Shown here: in pieces, positions 25,505 through 34,064 of the stretch
How positions within the stretch are numbered: position 1 is the stretch's first letter
How the letters are laid out: every line of letters begins with the position of its first letter
DNA from: Zoogloea sp.
GTDB taxonomy: Bacteria; Pseudomonadota; Gammaproteobacteria; Burkholderiales; Rhodocyclaceae
Assembly (NCBI GenBank): GCA_016703645.1
Contig: JADJBR010000010.1
Coordinates: 124,001-188,000, forward strand
Direction of reading: 5' to 3'
Length of the DNA stretch: 64,000 bases
Position numbers and translations under genes: made by a program
Notes under the pieces: model-generated
The model's input: the letters and a program-made list of their open reading frames with translations, nothing else
Database searches by the model: none
Told to the model about the DNA's origin: nothing

Positions 25505-26566
25505 TCAGCGCTTCTGACGCAGGAGGCCGGCACGTACCGGGTCCAGAGCGATCACTTCGCCTCCCGACAGACCCGCCAGCACCTCGACGGAGCCGTCGGC
25601 CAGCACTGTGCCTAAACGCACCTGGCGCAAGCTGAAGCCGCCCTTGCCATCCGCCACGTAAACACCGGTCACCTCACCACGACGCAACACCGCCGCAGCA
25701 GGCACCGCCACGCGGGATGGCGCTTCGCCCCCGGTCAGAAAATGCACCCGGGCGGCCATGCCCGGCACCACACCTGCAGCGTCGGCCGGCAGATTGACGC
25801 GGACGCGGGCGGTATGGGTACGCGGATCGGCCGAGGGCAGAACGGTGATCCCACTCCCATCGAACCAGCGACCACTCTCGGGAAACTCGATTCTCGCCCG
25901 CAGACCGGGCTTGCCCAGATCCGCCAGACGCGACTGGGGCACATCTGCCACAGCACGCAGACCGCCGGGCTCGTGGATGATCAGCAGGGGCCGGCCGGGC
26001 TGGGCCATCTCGCCCACCTCGGCCAGACGCTGGGCCACCACCCCGGACAAGGGCGCGGTAACCGTCGCGAAGCCCCGCGTGGTGTCAACCTGCGCACGCC
26101 CCGCCTCGGCAGCCTTGTGCTGGGCCGCGGCCGTATCGAAGGCGGCCTGGGCCTGATCCACCGCACTCGCGCTGACAAAGTTACGCGCCTTCAGGCTGCG
26201 CGCCCGCTCCAGGGCCAGCCGCGCATCCTCCATCCGTGCCCGTGCCGCTGCCACGTTGGCACCGGCCGCAGCCACCGCCTGGTCGGCTTCACGGGTATCG
26301 ATGCGCATCAGCACATCGCCCTGGCGTACGCGGGCGCCTGCATCGACGCGGGTTTCGAGTACCCGACCCTGCACCTGGGCTGCCACGGTGGCCTGACGGA
26401 CCGCCTCGATGGTCGCCTCGGCCGCGTAGGTCTGTGCCAGCGCATGGGGCTTGAGCTGGACCGTGGGCACAGGGGAACCGGCCCCATCGGCGGACGCGGG
26501 CACGGAGAAGACAAGGAACACGCCGGCAAGGAGTGCTCCAGCATGGAGAACAGGGTATCGACTCAT
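25505..26566 (-). CDS. RND periplasmic adaptor (HlyD/AcrA family)
   Basis: A 353-residue membrane-fusion protein. The signal peptide (ALLAGVFLVFSVPASA) is followed by biotinyl-lipoyl half-motifs (VAAQVQGRVLETRVDAGARVRQGDVL; later APLSGVVAQRLAEVGEMAQPG) flanking an alpha-helical hairpin rich in Ala (residues ~95-160), then beta-barrel and C-terminal domains. I chose the ATG at 26566; a GTG at 26581 is the alternative. Both starts lie inside the 38-bp palindrome and neither has a clear Shine-Dalgarno sequence, so translation start is uncertain. It is the first gene of the efflux operon. Confidence 0.87.
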   Translation of the reverse strand: MSRYPVLHAGALLAGVFLVFSVPASADGAGSPVPTVQLKPHALAQTYAAEATIEAVRQATVAAQVQGRVLETRVDAGARVRQGDVLMRIDTREADQAVAAAGANVAAARARMEDARLALERARSLKARNFVSASAVDQAQAAFDTAAAQHKAAEAGRAQVDTTRGFATVTAPLSGVVAQRLAEVGEMAQPGRPLLIIHEPGGLRAVADVPQSRLADLGKPGLRARIEFPESGRWFDGSGITVLPSADPRTHTARVRVNLPADAAGVVPGMAARVHFLTGGEAPSRVAVPAAAVLRRGEVTGVYVADGKGGFSLRQVRLGTVLADGSVEVLAGLSGGEVIALDPVRAGLLRQKR

Positions 26567-26596
26567 AATATAAGAATACACTTATATTATGAGTCG
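26559..26596. promoter_or_regulatory. 38-bp palindrome at the head of the RND efflux operon
   Basis: CGACTCATAATATAAG and CTTATATTATGAGTCG are perfect 16-bp complementary arms around AATACA. The AT-rich dyad stands out sharply from the GC-rich surroundings. It resembles operators of dimeric repressors such as ArsR-type proteins and covers the adaptor's start codon. No regulator gene is adjacent. In RNA it would form a stable stem hiding the start. Confidence 0.75.
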
Positions 26597-26647
26597 TCAA
26601 GATAAGGGGGCGAGTCCGAACCGCGCAGTCGATGTATTCACATGCGC

Positions 26648-27508
26648 TCAGGCCCTGCGACGCACCACACCCTCCACGCAACGGCCGCCATCGAGAAACA
26701 CCAGATCCGGAAAGGCCAGCATCCGCGCGATGGCGATGCCACGACCGTGGGGCTCGACCGAGCGAGCCGGATCGAGTTCAAGGTAGGGGCCGGGGTCGAA
26801 ACCCAGCCCCTGGTCACGAATCAGAAAACGGACTTCCCGCGGGCGGCACTCCACCCTCAGGTAGGCGAAGCGCGCAGCATGCTCGGGCAGACCGAGCAGG
26901 CGCTCCACTTCATTGCGCCAGGCCCCCAAGGCCATGAGCTGCCCCTTGCGTGCGAATCCAAGCCCCAGGTTGCCGTGTTCGATGGCATTGCACATCAGCT
27001 CCGACAGCGCAATCTGGGCGCTCTCCGGATCGGGGCACAATCCGGCCGCCAGTTGCGACAGGCCGGAAACATCCTCCAGGGTGCGGAAAGGGAAGCACCC
27101 CCCCGACGGCGCCAGCACCTCGCCCCCCGGCAACATCATCGCCGCCATCAGGGTGGGCGTCTCAACAGGCTTCACGGCAAAACCCGCCACGCCGGACACG
27201 AGCCCGAGTTCGATGGTCGGCAAGTCTTCCACCTCAACGAGCATGGTCACGGCCACGCCACTACGGCGCAGACCACCCAGCAGCCCGGCAGCGACGGCGG
27301 TGGGAACCGCGTCCAGCAGCACTCTCCCCACGCCCGGTCGGCCCGAGGCAAGACGCACACGCGCCTCCTCCGTCCCCAGGCACTCACACACGAAGCCCGC
27401 CGTGGCGAGACTGCGCTCCAGCGCCGCCACCGATTGCCCGTTGTCGCCGACCACCCACACCCGCCCCGTCATCGATGGCAGGAAATTAGCTTGACCCGAA
27501 TGAAACAT
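26648..27508 (-). CDS. Degenerate receiver fused to RsbW-like HATPase
   Basis: A ~286-residue paralogue of the protein at 17651. The N-terminal half keeps a receiver-like outline (VWVVGDN, LLDAVP, GFAVKPVE with the conserved Lys) but lacks the usual DD pair and the MPxMDG loop. The C-terminal half is an anti-sigma-type ATPase: N-box SELMCNAIEHGNLGLGF, G1 RDQGLGFDPG, G2 GRGIAIARM. The start at 27508 has AGGAG upstream; the frame extends further but would overlap the CbiX-like gene, which ends 8 nt away. It may act as an anti-sigma or switch kinase. Confidence 0.82.
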   Translation of the reverse strand: MFHSGQANFLPSMTGRVWVVGDNGQSVAALERSLATAGFVCECLGTEEARVRLASGRPGVGRVLLDAVPTAVAAGLLGGLRRSGVAVTMLVEVEDLPTIELGLVSGVAGFAVKPVETPTLMAAMMLPGGEVLAPSGGCFPFRTLEDVSGLSQLAAGLCPDPESAQIALSELMCNAIEHGNLGLGFARKGQLMALGAWRNEVERLLGLPEHAARFAYLRVECRPREVRFLIRDQGLGFDPGPYLELDPARSVEPHGRGIAIARMLAFPDLVFLDGGRCVEGVVRRRA

Positions 27509-27515
27509 GAAAGAC

Positions 27516-27887
27516 TCAGACTCCTGCGGAGAATGCGGCCATGGCTTGGACAACGCCCTCGTCCTCCCCCACGGCGGCAAGCAATTCGATGCTGCAACCC
27601 GGGTGACGTGCCCGAGCCGCCTCGATCAGCGCCGGCACATCCCGCTTCAAATGCCCCCCCTGGGCCAGGAAAAGGGGCACAACCCTCAGTTGTCGAACGC
27701 CCGAGGCCGCGGCGGCCTCCACCGCAGCCCCCAGAGTGGGCTCCATGAACTCGAGAAAAGCGACCTGGACCCGTACATCCGGGCGCAGTCGCTGCACTTC
27801 CGCCGCAACCCGCATGGCCGGACCGGCCCATTCCGGATCCCGCGCCCCATGGGCAAACAGCACAATGGCCTCTTGCGGCATTTTCAT
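27516..27887 (-). CDS. CbiX/SirB-family sirohydrochlorin chelatase-like protein
   Basis: A 123-residue single-domain protein. The opening AIVLFAHGARDPEWAGP carries the family's His (metal-site) motif, and VVPLFLAQGGHLKRDVPALI supplies the second conserved His. This short form (CbiXS-like) inserts Co2+ or Fe2+ into sirohydrochlorin for cobalamin or siroheme synthesis. A siroheme role would fit with nitrate assimilation elsewhere in the window, but that link is inference. It is followed closely by the degenerate receiver-HATPase gene. Confidence 0.88.
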   Translation of the reverse strand: MKMPQEAIVLFAHGARDPEWAGPAMRVAAEVQRLRPDVRVQVAFLEFMEPTLGAAVEAAAASGVRQLRVVPLFLAQGGHLKRDVPALIEAARARHPGCSIELLAAVGEDEGVVQAMAAFSAGV

Positions 27888-28076
27888 CTCCCTGTCTCAC
27901 GCCCGGCAGAAGGAGCAATGGCTCCGCCTGCACTGCAGCCTTTCCCCAAGGGAAGAGACCACCCGAACGAATTTGCAATAAGCTTTGCCGGATCTTAATC
28001 CGGGGCCGCGCAGGCTCATGTGGAATTCCCCCTCGCACCCGGACTTCCTGCAACCATCCGTGAAATAGTCCATACC

Positions 28077-28922
28077 ATGCTGCATTTAGTTCGCCCGGCC
28101 CCTTTACTCCTTGTGATTGCCGGACTTTGCCCGCTTCCCGGCCATGCGGAACTTCGCCCCTCGGCGGTGCCTGGTGGCGTGGTCGCCCTCACCGTCGCTC
28201 CTGCCAACACCCCTCGCCCGGTGGTCCGCTTCGGCGGCCGGCCGGTGCTCCTGCAGCACGGCGCGGAAGGCTGGCAAGCGGTGGTCGGACTGCCCCTCGA
28301 CACCCCCCCGGGCGAGCACACCGTCGAGATCGGCCCCGAGGCCCGGCATCTGGCCTTTCAGGTGAAGACCAAGGCCTACCCGGAACAGCGCCTGACCGTC
28401 AAAAACCCGAAAATGGTCACCCCCGACCCGGAAGACCTGGACCGCATCGCCGCCGAACGGGAACGCCAGCTCCAGGTGCGCAGCCAGTTCCGGGAAGTGC
28501 CGGTGGCCCGCACCGATCTCGATCTGCCGACCCCCGGCCGCCTGTCCAGCCGCTTCGGCCTGCGCCGGGTGTTCAATGGCGAACCCCGTGCGCCCCATAC
28601 CGGCCTCGACGTGGCCGCACCCGCCGGTGCGCCCATCCGCGCCCCGGCGGACGGCGTGGTGAGCCTGGTGGACGATCTCTACTTCAATGGAAAGACGGTT
28701 TTCGTGGACCACGGTCAAGGCTTCGTGAGCATGGTCTGCCACCTGAGCGAGGCCGCAGTGCAGGTCGGCCAGCTTGTACGCCGGGGCGAACTCCTGGGGC
28801 GGGTTGGCAATACCGGCCGGGCCACCGGCCCGCACCTGCACTGGAGCGTCTATCTGAATGGCGCGGCCGTGGACCCGGCCCTCTTCATCGGGCCGACACC
28901 GGACCCGAAGCCAGCCCGTTGA
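28077..28922 (+). CDS. M23-family (LytM-type) metallopeptidase, exported
   Basis: A 281-residue protein with signal peptide (LLLVIAGLCPLPGHA), an N-terminal beta-rich domain (~residues 25-110), a charged helical linker, and a C-terminal M23 domain. Zinc-binding motifs are present: HTGLDVAAPAGAPIRA (H-x3-D) and GPHLHWSVYLNG (HxH), with FGLRRVFNGEPRAPH before them. It should cleave peptidoglycan cross-links in the periplasm. The ATG at 28077 places the signal peptide correctly; a GTG frame from 28020 is rejected. Its 3' end overlaps the convergent tcdA gene by 38 nt. Confidence 0.9.
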   Translation: MLHLVRPAPLLLVIAGLCPLPGHAELRPSAVPGGVVALTVAPANTPRPVVRFGGRPVLLQHGAEGWQAVVGLPLDTPPGEHTVEIGPEARHLAFQVKTKAYPEQRLTVKNPKMVTPDPEDLDRIAAERERQLQVRSQFREVPVARTDLDLPTPGRLSSRFGLRRVFNGEPRAPHTGLDVAAPAGAPIRAPADGVVSLVDDLYFNGKTVFVDHGQGFVSMVCHLSEAAVQVGQLVRRGELLGRVGNTGRATGPHLHWSVYLNGAAVDPALFIGPTPDPKPAR

Positions 28923-29700
28923 TCACCCGGGCTGCGGCAAACATACCGACGCAGGCCGTCACCGTGACCACCGAGCCGAAGCCGGCGCAGTTGAGGCCGG
29001 CCGGCCCCGGCGCCCCGGCGGCGCCTGCGGCCACATCGCAGGCAGCCTCCGGCGCCGGGTAACGCAGGGGCTCGGTGGAGAACACCGCCTCCACGCCGAA
29101 CTTCTTCTTCGGATCGCGGGCAAAGCCGTGGCCCTTGCGCAACTGCCCGCGCACCTTGGCAAGCAGAGGGTCCTGGAGGGTCCGGGCCAGGTCATCCACG
29201 CGGATCTGCGTCGGGTCGATCTGCCCGCCCGCGGCCCCGCAAGTCACCAGGGGCAGGCCCCGCTCCCGGGCCACGGCGATCATCGCCACCTTCACCCGCA
29301 CGGCATCGATGGCGTCCACCACGTAATCGAAGCCCCCCGCCAGTAGCTGCGCAGCGTTATCCACCGTCACGAAGTCATCCACCACCGCCACCCGGCAGGC
29401 CGGGTTGTAGCCGGCGATGCGCTCGCGCATGGCCTCCACCTTGGCCTGCCCGAGGGTGGCGTCGGCGGCATGGATCTGCCGGTTGATGTTGGACTCGGCC
29501 ACGTGGTCCAGGTCGATCAGGGTCAGCCGGCCCACGCCGGTACGGGCCAGCGCCTCCACCGCCCATGACCCCACCCCACCGATCCCCACCACGCACACAT
29601 GCGCCGCGGCCAGCCGGGCTCGCCCCGCATCGCCATAGAGACGGGCAATACCGCCAAAACGGCGCGAGTCGTCGGGGAGATTCAGGTCGGCGGTATCCAT
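28885..29700 (-). CDS. tcdA: tRNA threonylcarbamoyladenosine dehydratase
   Basis: A 271-residue E1-like enzyme that uses ATP to cyclise t6A to ct6A at position 37 of ANN-decoding tRNAs. RRFGGIARLYG is the typical start. The nucleotide loop is VVGIGGVGSWAVEALARTGVG and the acidic loop is LIDLDHVAESNINRQ. The DAIDAVRVKVAMIAVAR and CGAAGGQIDPTQI segments also match. The ATG at 29700 gives the family length; upstream in-frame extension to 29784 has no support. The HAD gene diverges from it. Confidence 0.93.
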   Translation of the reverse strand: MDTADLNLPDDSRRFGGIARLYGDAGRARLAAAHVCVVGIGGVGSWAVEALARTGVGRLTLIDLDHVAESNINRQIHAADATLGQAKVEAMRERIAGYNPACRVAVVDDFVTVDNAAQLLAGGFDYVVDAIDAVRVKVAMIAVARERGLPLVTCGAAGGQIDPTQIRVDDLARTLQDPLLAKVRGQLRKGHGFARDPKKKFGVEAVFSTEPLRYPAPEAACDVAAGAAGAPGPAGLNCAGFGSVVTVTACVGMFAAARVINGLASGPVSAR

Positions 29701-29782
29701 GGCAGTCCAGCAGCAGTCGAGGCGCGCAAATATAACCGAGCAGGCGATAATCGCCCCCATCCGATCCCTCCTGCCCCCCGCC

Positions 29783-30439
29783 ATGGCCCGCTACCCGCAC
29801 ATCCTCTTCGACCTCGACGGCACCCTCATCGACTCCGCCCCGGCCATCCTCGCCAGCTTCCGCGACGCCTTCGCCCAGACTGGCATCGCGCCCGTGCGCA
29901 GCATCGACGAGAGCATCATCGGCCCACCGCTGCTGGAAACCCTGCAGCTCCTTTCGGGCAGCCAGGACGCGGCCCTGACCGGCCGCCTCGCCGACGCCTT
30001 CAAGGCCAGCTACGACACCGAAGGCTACAAGGCCACCGCCGCCTATGCCGGTGTCGGCGCCCTGCTCGCCAGCCTGGCGGGTGCCGGCCTGACCCTGTCC
30101 ATCGCCACCAACAAACGCATCCACCCCACCCGCCTGATCCTCGAACACCTGGGCTGGCACACCCACTTCGCCCACGTCTACGCCCTCGATCTCTTTGCCC
30201 CGCGCCTACCCGACAAGGCCGCCATGATCGGCCGCCTGCTGGCCGACCAGGCCATCCCCACGGACAAGGCCATCTACATCGGCGACCGCAGCGAAGACGG
30301 CGAATCCGCCGACGCCAACGGCCTGCCCTTCATCGCCGTCACCTGGGGCTACGGCAGCATCCAGCCCACCGAGATGGCCGCCCACTGGCGCCACGCCGCC
30401 ACCCCCGAGGCCCTGGGCCGGACGCTGCTGGCGGACTGA
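29783..30439 (+). CDS. HAD-family phosphatase (phosphoglycolate phosphatase-like)
   Basis: A 218-residue HAD hydrolase of the Gph/PGP-like subfamily. Motif I is LFDLDGTLIDSAPAI, motif II is LSIATNKR, a conserved Lys lies in LPDKAAMIG, and motif IV is YIGDRSEDGESADANG. A helical cap domain lies between motifs I and II. In a Calvin-cycle organism it could salvage 2-phosphoglycolate, but HAD substrate range is broad. The ATG at 29783 begins ARYPHILFDLDG, the natural N-terminus; the upstream frame to 29699 is dismissed. Confidence 0.85.
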   Translation: MARYPHILFDLDGTLIDSAPAILASFRDAFAQTGIAPVRSIDESIIGPPLLETLQLLSGSQDAALTGRLADAFKASYDTEGYKATAAYAGVGALLASLAGAGLTLSIATNKRIHPTRLILEHLGWHTHFAHVYALDLFAPRLPDKAAMIGRLLADQAIPTDKAIYIGDRSEDGESADANGLPFIAVTWGYGSIQPTEMAAHWRHAATPEALGRTLLAD

Positions 30440-30597
30440 GAGGGCGTGAATGGATCCACTGCACGGCACGATTTTCATGACACGCACAGCCCACCCGTCG
30501 CAATATGTCGGTGAAGCCCAAACGGGTTCGTCGGAAGTCCCTCGCACCCCACCCAAGCTCGCAGCCCGTGCCAGTTCGTTCAACCCAGGAGATGCAG

Positions 30598-31014
30598 ATG
30601 ACCCAAAACGAAGATTTGAAGTTCGGCTGCGTTGTTCAAGGCGCCGCTAGCTATGTCAGCAAGCAGGGATCGGTGTACGCACCCGGTATCAGTGCTGAAA
30701 CGGTGGGCTCAAAGGTCGTGTTCCTGGGCATTGTCACGATCCCTCCGGAAGGAAGAACCAAGGCACACCTCCACGCGCACCATGAGTCTGCCTTCTACCT
30801 CATGAGCGGCGACGAAGTTGAGCTTTGCACGGGCGAGCAACTGGAGCATCGTGAAATCGCCAAGCCTGGAGACTATCTTTTCATCCCGGCGAAGGTGCCG
30901 CATGTTGCGGTCAATCGCGGGAAGACCCCCGCCGTCTTCGTCGGCGTACGCAACGAGCCGACCGCACAGGAGAGTGTCGTGATGCTCCCCGCCCTGGACG
31001 CTCTCGTCCCGTAG
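30598..31014 (+). CDS. Cupin-domain protein
   Basis: A 138-residue single-domain cupin. The first metal motif is visible in GRTKAHLHAHHESAFYLMSGDEVEL (His-rich with Glu) and the second in PGDYLFIPAKVPHVAVN. No catalytic partner is nearby, so enzymatic or sensory roles are equally open. The ATG at 30598 has GGAG at 7 nt; an ATG at 30592 is too close to that sequence. Codon use and base composition are less GC-rich than neighbouring genes, hinting at recent acquisition together with the SEC-C remnant next door. Confidence 0.82.
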   Translation: MTQNEDLKFGCVVQGAASYVSKQGSVYAPGISAETVGSKVVFLGIVTIPPEGRTKAHLHAHHESAFYLMSGDEVELCTGEQLEHREIAKPGDYLFIPAKVPHVAVNRGKTPAVFVGVRNEPTAQESVVMLPALDALVP

Positions 31015-31111
31015 GCGCCGGCCCAGCAACGACGCCCAGCGAGTAGGCTAGGATCGTGCATTTCCGAGCAGCGGTTTTCAGCGAAGCAACTGGCCTCAAA
31101 TAGCCCAAGAT

Positions 31112-31519
31112 TCAATCGTGTGTCGCGGCGACTCCGCAGCATTTCCTGAATTTCTTCCCACTCCCGCAAGGACAGGGGTCGTTACGGCCAAACTTCGGGA
31201 GCTCGCGTTTGATGGTTGTCGCTCGCTGAAGCTCATACGTCGCGTGGAGATTGGGCCACCAAAAACGGCAGATGCAGATTTCGACCGTATGCATACCGGC
31301 AGTGAGGTTCTGCTGTAGCTGGGAGTAGACCAAGCCGTGCTCGTCATAGATAGCGCGCTTGCCGATTGTCCGGCGACCAGGCGTGCATTCGAGGCCATGA
31401 TGACGCGGGGCAGGATCGATACTGCCATGATCGACGCGGCCCGGAGCAACGCCATCGCGGCCCCCTGTCGGCTTTCCCCGGCTTGTATCCCTGTGCGAAA
31501 CTAGATGCGCTTCCCTCAC
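31112..31519 (-). pseudogene. SEC-C motif protein remnant
   Basis: The frame ends with a clear zinc-binding SEC-C motif ([19 protein letters not shown]), preceded by a stretch that reads like real protein ([20 protein letters not shown]...). The N-terminal ~50 residues look like random translation of GC-rich sequence. An internal start at 31294 would give a 60-residue protein. It is most likely a 3' fragment or fusion left by rearrangement. No longer SEC-C protein can be assembled from adjacent frames. Confidence 0.55.
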
Positions 31520-31542
31520 CCCGATTTGATATCCATTCGGCC

Positions 31543-32139
31543 ATGACCACTACATCCTCGCGCAGCCTGCTTGCCCTCCTTACCCTGGCCAGCGCCCTTG
31601 CCCTCAATGCGCCTGACGCCGAAGCGCGACGCTTCGGCGGTGGTCGCAGCATCGGCATGAGCCACAGCACCTCAAGCCCCACACACACCCCTCACCACGA
31701 CACACATCACGACACCGCGCCTGACATCATCTATCGGCCGACGCCCCTGCCCAGCCTCCGCTATCAGACTCCCCTGCCCCCGTCGACGTCCAACTTCCGC
31801 TCAAACAATTACGGCAGTGACACGGCGCATGTCGTGTCGCGTGCTGAAGCCATGCTACGGGCCGAATCCCTGGCCGCCCGCCGCCAGCGCGCTCAAGCCG
31901 GCGCCGGCCCCTCCGACGCCGGCCCGACGGATGACGCAGCCCGCCTTCTGAGCCCGCGCAACCAGGCCTCCGCCCAGCCGGAACCCGCCCCCCGCTATGA
32001 GCGCACCGCCGACCCGCGTTTTGCCCGCATCACCGACAACGTGGCCCCTTCCCGCCCCTGCGAGTTCAAGCCCGTGATGACCGACGACGACTACATCGTC
32101 TGCGGCGCCACGCCACCGAGCTATTCCGCCGGCCGCTGA
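31543..32139 (+). CDS. Secreted hypothetical protein, low complexity
   Basis: A 198-residue protein with a signal peptide ([20 protein letters not shown]). The mature region is compositionally biased: RRFGGGRS, then a His/Thr/Ser-rich stretch ([12 protein letters not shown]), then Ala/Arg-rich helices ([17 protein letters not shown]). It ends with two cysteines ([15 protein letters not shown]) that could form a disulfide. No family is recognised. It lies directly upstream of the sugar operon, separated by 102 nt in which I see no clear signal. Confidence 0.6.
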   Translation: MTTTSSRSLLALLTLASALALNAPDAEARRFGGGRSIGMSHSTSSPTHTPHHDTHHDTAPDIIYRPTPLPSLRYQTPLPPSTSNFRSNNYGSDTAHVVSRAEAMLRAESLAARRQRAQAGAGPSDAGPTDDAARLLSPRNQASAQPEPAPRYERTADPRFARITDNVAPSRPCEFKPVMTDDDYIVCGATPPSYSAGR

Positions 32140-32241
32140 GGCACGACGCGGACGGAAATACCCCCCTTTCCCCCTCCTGTTCTGCCCTAAGCCCGGCACC
32201 TGCCACGCATAACATCGGCGCCATATTCCCCTGGAGCGCCG

Positions 32242-33012
32242 ATGAAAGCCGTGATCCTCGCGGGTGGCCTGGGCACCCGCATCAGTGAAGAGACCGTCAA
32301 CCGCCCGAAGCCGATGATCGGCATCGGCGGGCGGCCCATTCTCTGGCACATCATGAAGATCTATTCCAGCCATGGCATCCACGACTTCGTGATCTGCTGC
32401 GGCTACATGGGCTACGTGATCAAGGAGTACTTCGCCAACTACTTCCTGCACATGTCGGACGTCACCTTCGACATGACCCACAACCGCATGGAGATCCACG
32501 AACGCCACGCCGAGCCCTGGCGCGTGACCCTCGTGGATACCGGCGACACCACCCAGACGGGCGGTCGCCTGGGCCGCGTGCGCCAGTACCTGGAAGACGA
32601 AGAGGCCTTCTGCTTCACCTACGGCGACGGGGTTGCCGACATCGACGTCAGCGCCGAACTGGCCTTCCATCGCAGCCACGGCAAGCTGGCCACCGTCGCC
32701 GCCGTCCAGCCCCCCGGGCGCTTCGGCTCCCTGGAACTGAAGGGCGACGCCGTCAGCGCCTTTGTCGAGAAACCCCTGGGCGATGGCGGCTTCATCAACG
32801 GCGGCTTCTTCGTGCTGTCGCCCAAGGTGCTCGACCTGATCGAGGGTGACCAGACCATCTTCGAGGGGCCGGTCATCGGCCGATTGATCGCCGACGGGCA
32901 ACTCTGCGCCTTCGAGCACACCGGCTTCTGGCGGCCCATGGACACCCTGCGCGACAAGACCGTGCTGGAAGACCTGTGGACCAGCGGCAACGCCCCATGG
33001 AAGACCTGGTGA
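32242..33012 (+). CDS. rfbF: Glucose-1-phosphate cytidylyltransferase
   Basis: A 256-residue nucleotidyltransferase making CDP-glucose from CTP and glucose-1-phosphate, the first step of the CDP-3,6-dideoxyhexose pathway (DdhA). Conserved blocks are VILAGGLGTRISEETVNRPKPM at the N-terminus, GYMGYVIKEYFANYF, TYGDGVADIDV (sugar/metal site) and FWRPMDTLRDK at the C-terminus. Length matches the family. It opens the operon and overlaps the next gene by 16 nt. Confidence 0.95.
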   Translation: MKAVILAGGLGTRISEETVNRPKPMIGIGGRPILWHIMKIYSSHGIHDFVICCGYMGYVIKEYFANYFLHMSDVTFDMTHNRMEIHERHAEPWRVTLVDTGDTTQTGGRLGRVRQYLEDEEAFCFTYGDGVADIDVSAELAFHRSHGKLATVAAVQPPGRFGSLELKGDAVSAFVEKPLGDGGFINGGFFVLSPKVLDLIEGDQTIFEGPVIGRLIADGQLCAFEHTGFWRPMDTLRDKTVLEDLWTSGNAPWKTW

Positions 33013-34064
33013 ATCCGGCCTTCTGGCGGGGCCGGCGGGTTTTCCTCACCGGTCACACCGGCTTCAAGGGCAGCTGGCTGAGCCTGTGGCTGCAGTCCCT
33101 GGGCGCCGAGGTTCATGGTTACGCCCTCTCCCCGGAAACCACCCCGGCCCTCTTCGAGGTGGCCGACGTGGCCCGCGGCATGCACTCCACTCTGGGCGAC
33201 GTGCGTGACTACGCCACCCTGCACGCTGCCATGGCCGCCGCCCGGCCGGAGATCGTCCTCCACCTGGCGGCCCAGCCCCTGGTACCGCTTTCGTATGAGG
33301 CGCCGGTGGACACCTTCGCCACCAACGTCATGGGCACGGTGCACCTGCTCGACGCCTGCCGCCGGGTGCCGGGCATCCGGGCCGTGGTGGTAGTGAGCAG
33401 CGACAAGTGCTACGAAAACCGCGAACAACCGCAGGGCTACCGGGAGAGCGACCCCATGGGCGGTCACGACCCCTACTCCGCCAGCAAGGGCTGCACCGAG
33501 CTGGTCGTCGCCTCCTACCGACGGTCCTTCCTGGCTGCCCAGGGCATCCCCGTGGCCAGCGCCCGCGCCGGCAACGTGATCGGCGGGGGCGACTGGACCC
33601 CGAGCCGGCTGGTGCCCGACGTGCTGGCCGCCTTTGCTGCCGGCAACCCCGTGACCCTGCGCAACCCGAGCGCCACCCGCCCCTGGCAGCACGTGCTGGA
33701 ACCCCTGTCCGGCTACCTGCTGCTCGCCCAGCGGCTGGTGGAAAGCGGCCCGGCCTTTGCCGACGGCTGGAACTTCGGCCCCGACGACAGCGACGCCAAG
33801 ACCGTCGCCTGGGTCGTCGAGCGCCTGGCCGAAGGCTGGGGCCCCGACGCCCGCTGGGCCGTAGCCGACACGCCCCAGGTGCACGAGGCCCACACCCTCC
33901 GGCTTGACTGCAGCAAGGCCCACGACCGGCTGGACTGGCGCCCCCGCTGGCATGCCGGGGAAGCGGTGGCCCGCAGCCTCGCCTGGCATCGCGCATGGCG
34001 CAGCGGCGCCGACATGCAGCGCTACACCCTCGACGAAATCGTCGGCTTCGGAAGCCCCCCATGA
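32997..34064 (+). CDS. rfbG: CDP-glucose 4,6-dehydratase
   Basis: A 355-residue short-chain dehydrogenase-type enzyme (DdhB) converting CDP-glucose to CDP-4-keto-6-deoxyglucose. The NAD-binding loop is [11 protein letters not shown] near the N-terminus. The substrate region is [18 protein letters not shown], and the Ser/Tyr/Lys set appears as [10 protein letters not shown] and [12 protein letters not shown]. The internal ATG at 32997 is preferred to the frame start at 32976 because it yields the usual N-terminus. Its stop overlaps the rfbH start (ATGA). Confidence 0.95.
   Translation: MEDLVNPAFWRGRRVFLTGHTGFKGSWLSLWLQSLGAEVHGYALSPETTPALFEVADVARGMHSTLGDVRDYATLHAAMAAARPEIVLHLAAQPLVPLSYEAPVDTFATNVMGTVHLLDACRRVPGIRAVVVVSSDKCYENREQPQGYRESDPMGGHDPYSASKGCTELVVASYRRSFLAAQGIPVASARAGNVIGGGDWTPSRLVPDVLAAFAAGNPVTLRNPSATRPWQHVLEPLSGYLLLAQRLVESGPAFADGWNFGPDDSDAKTVAWVVERLAEGWGPDARWAVADTPQVHEAHTLRLDCSKAHDRLDWRPRWHAGEAVARSLAWHRAWRSGADMQRYTLDEIVGFGSPP

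Noticed and set aside
23159-25615. An 818-codon open frame on the plus strand opposite the RND pump
   Set aside because: It is His/Gly/Gln-rich with no family resemblance and lies antisense to a convincing RND gene; a product of high GC content.
26589-26786. A 65-codon plus-strand frame beginning MSR at the efflux palindrome
   Set aside because: The shared MSR start is simply the mirror of the palindrome; the rest is antisense to the receiver-HATPase gene and Arg/Ser-rich.
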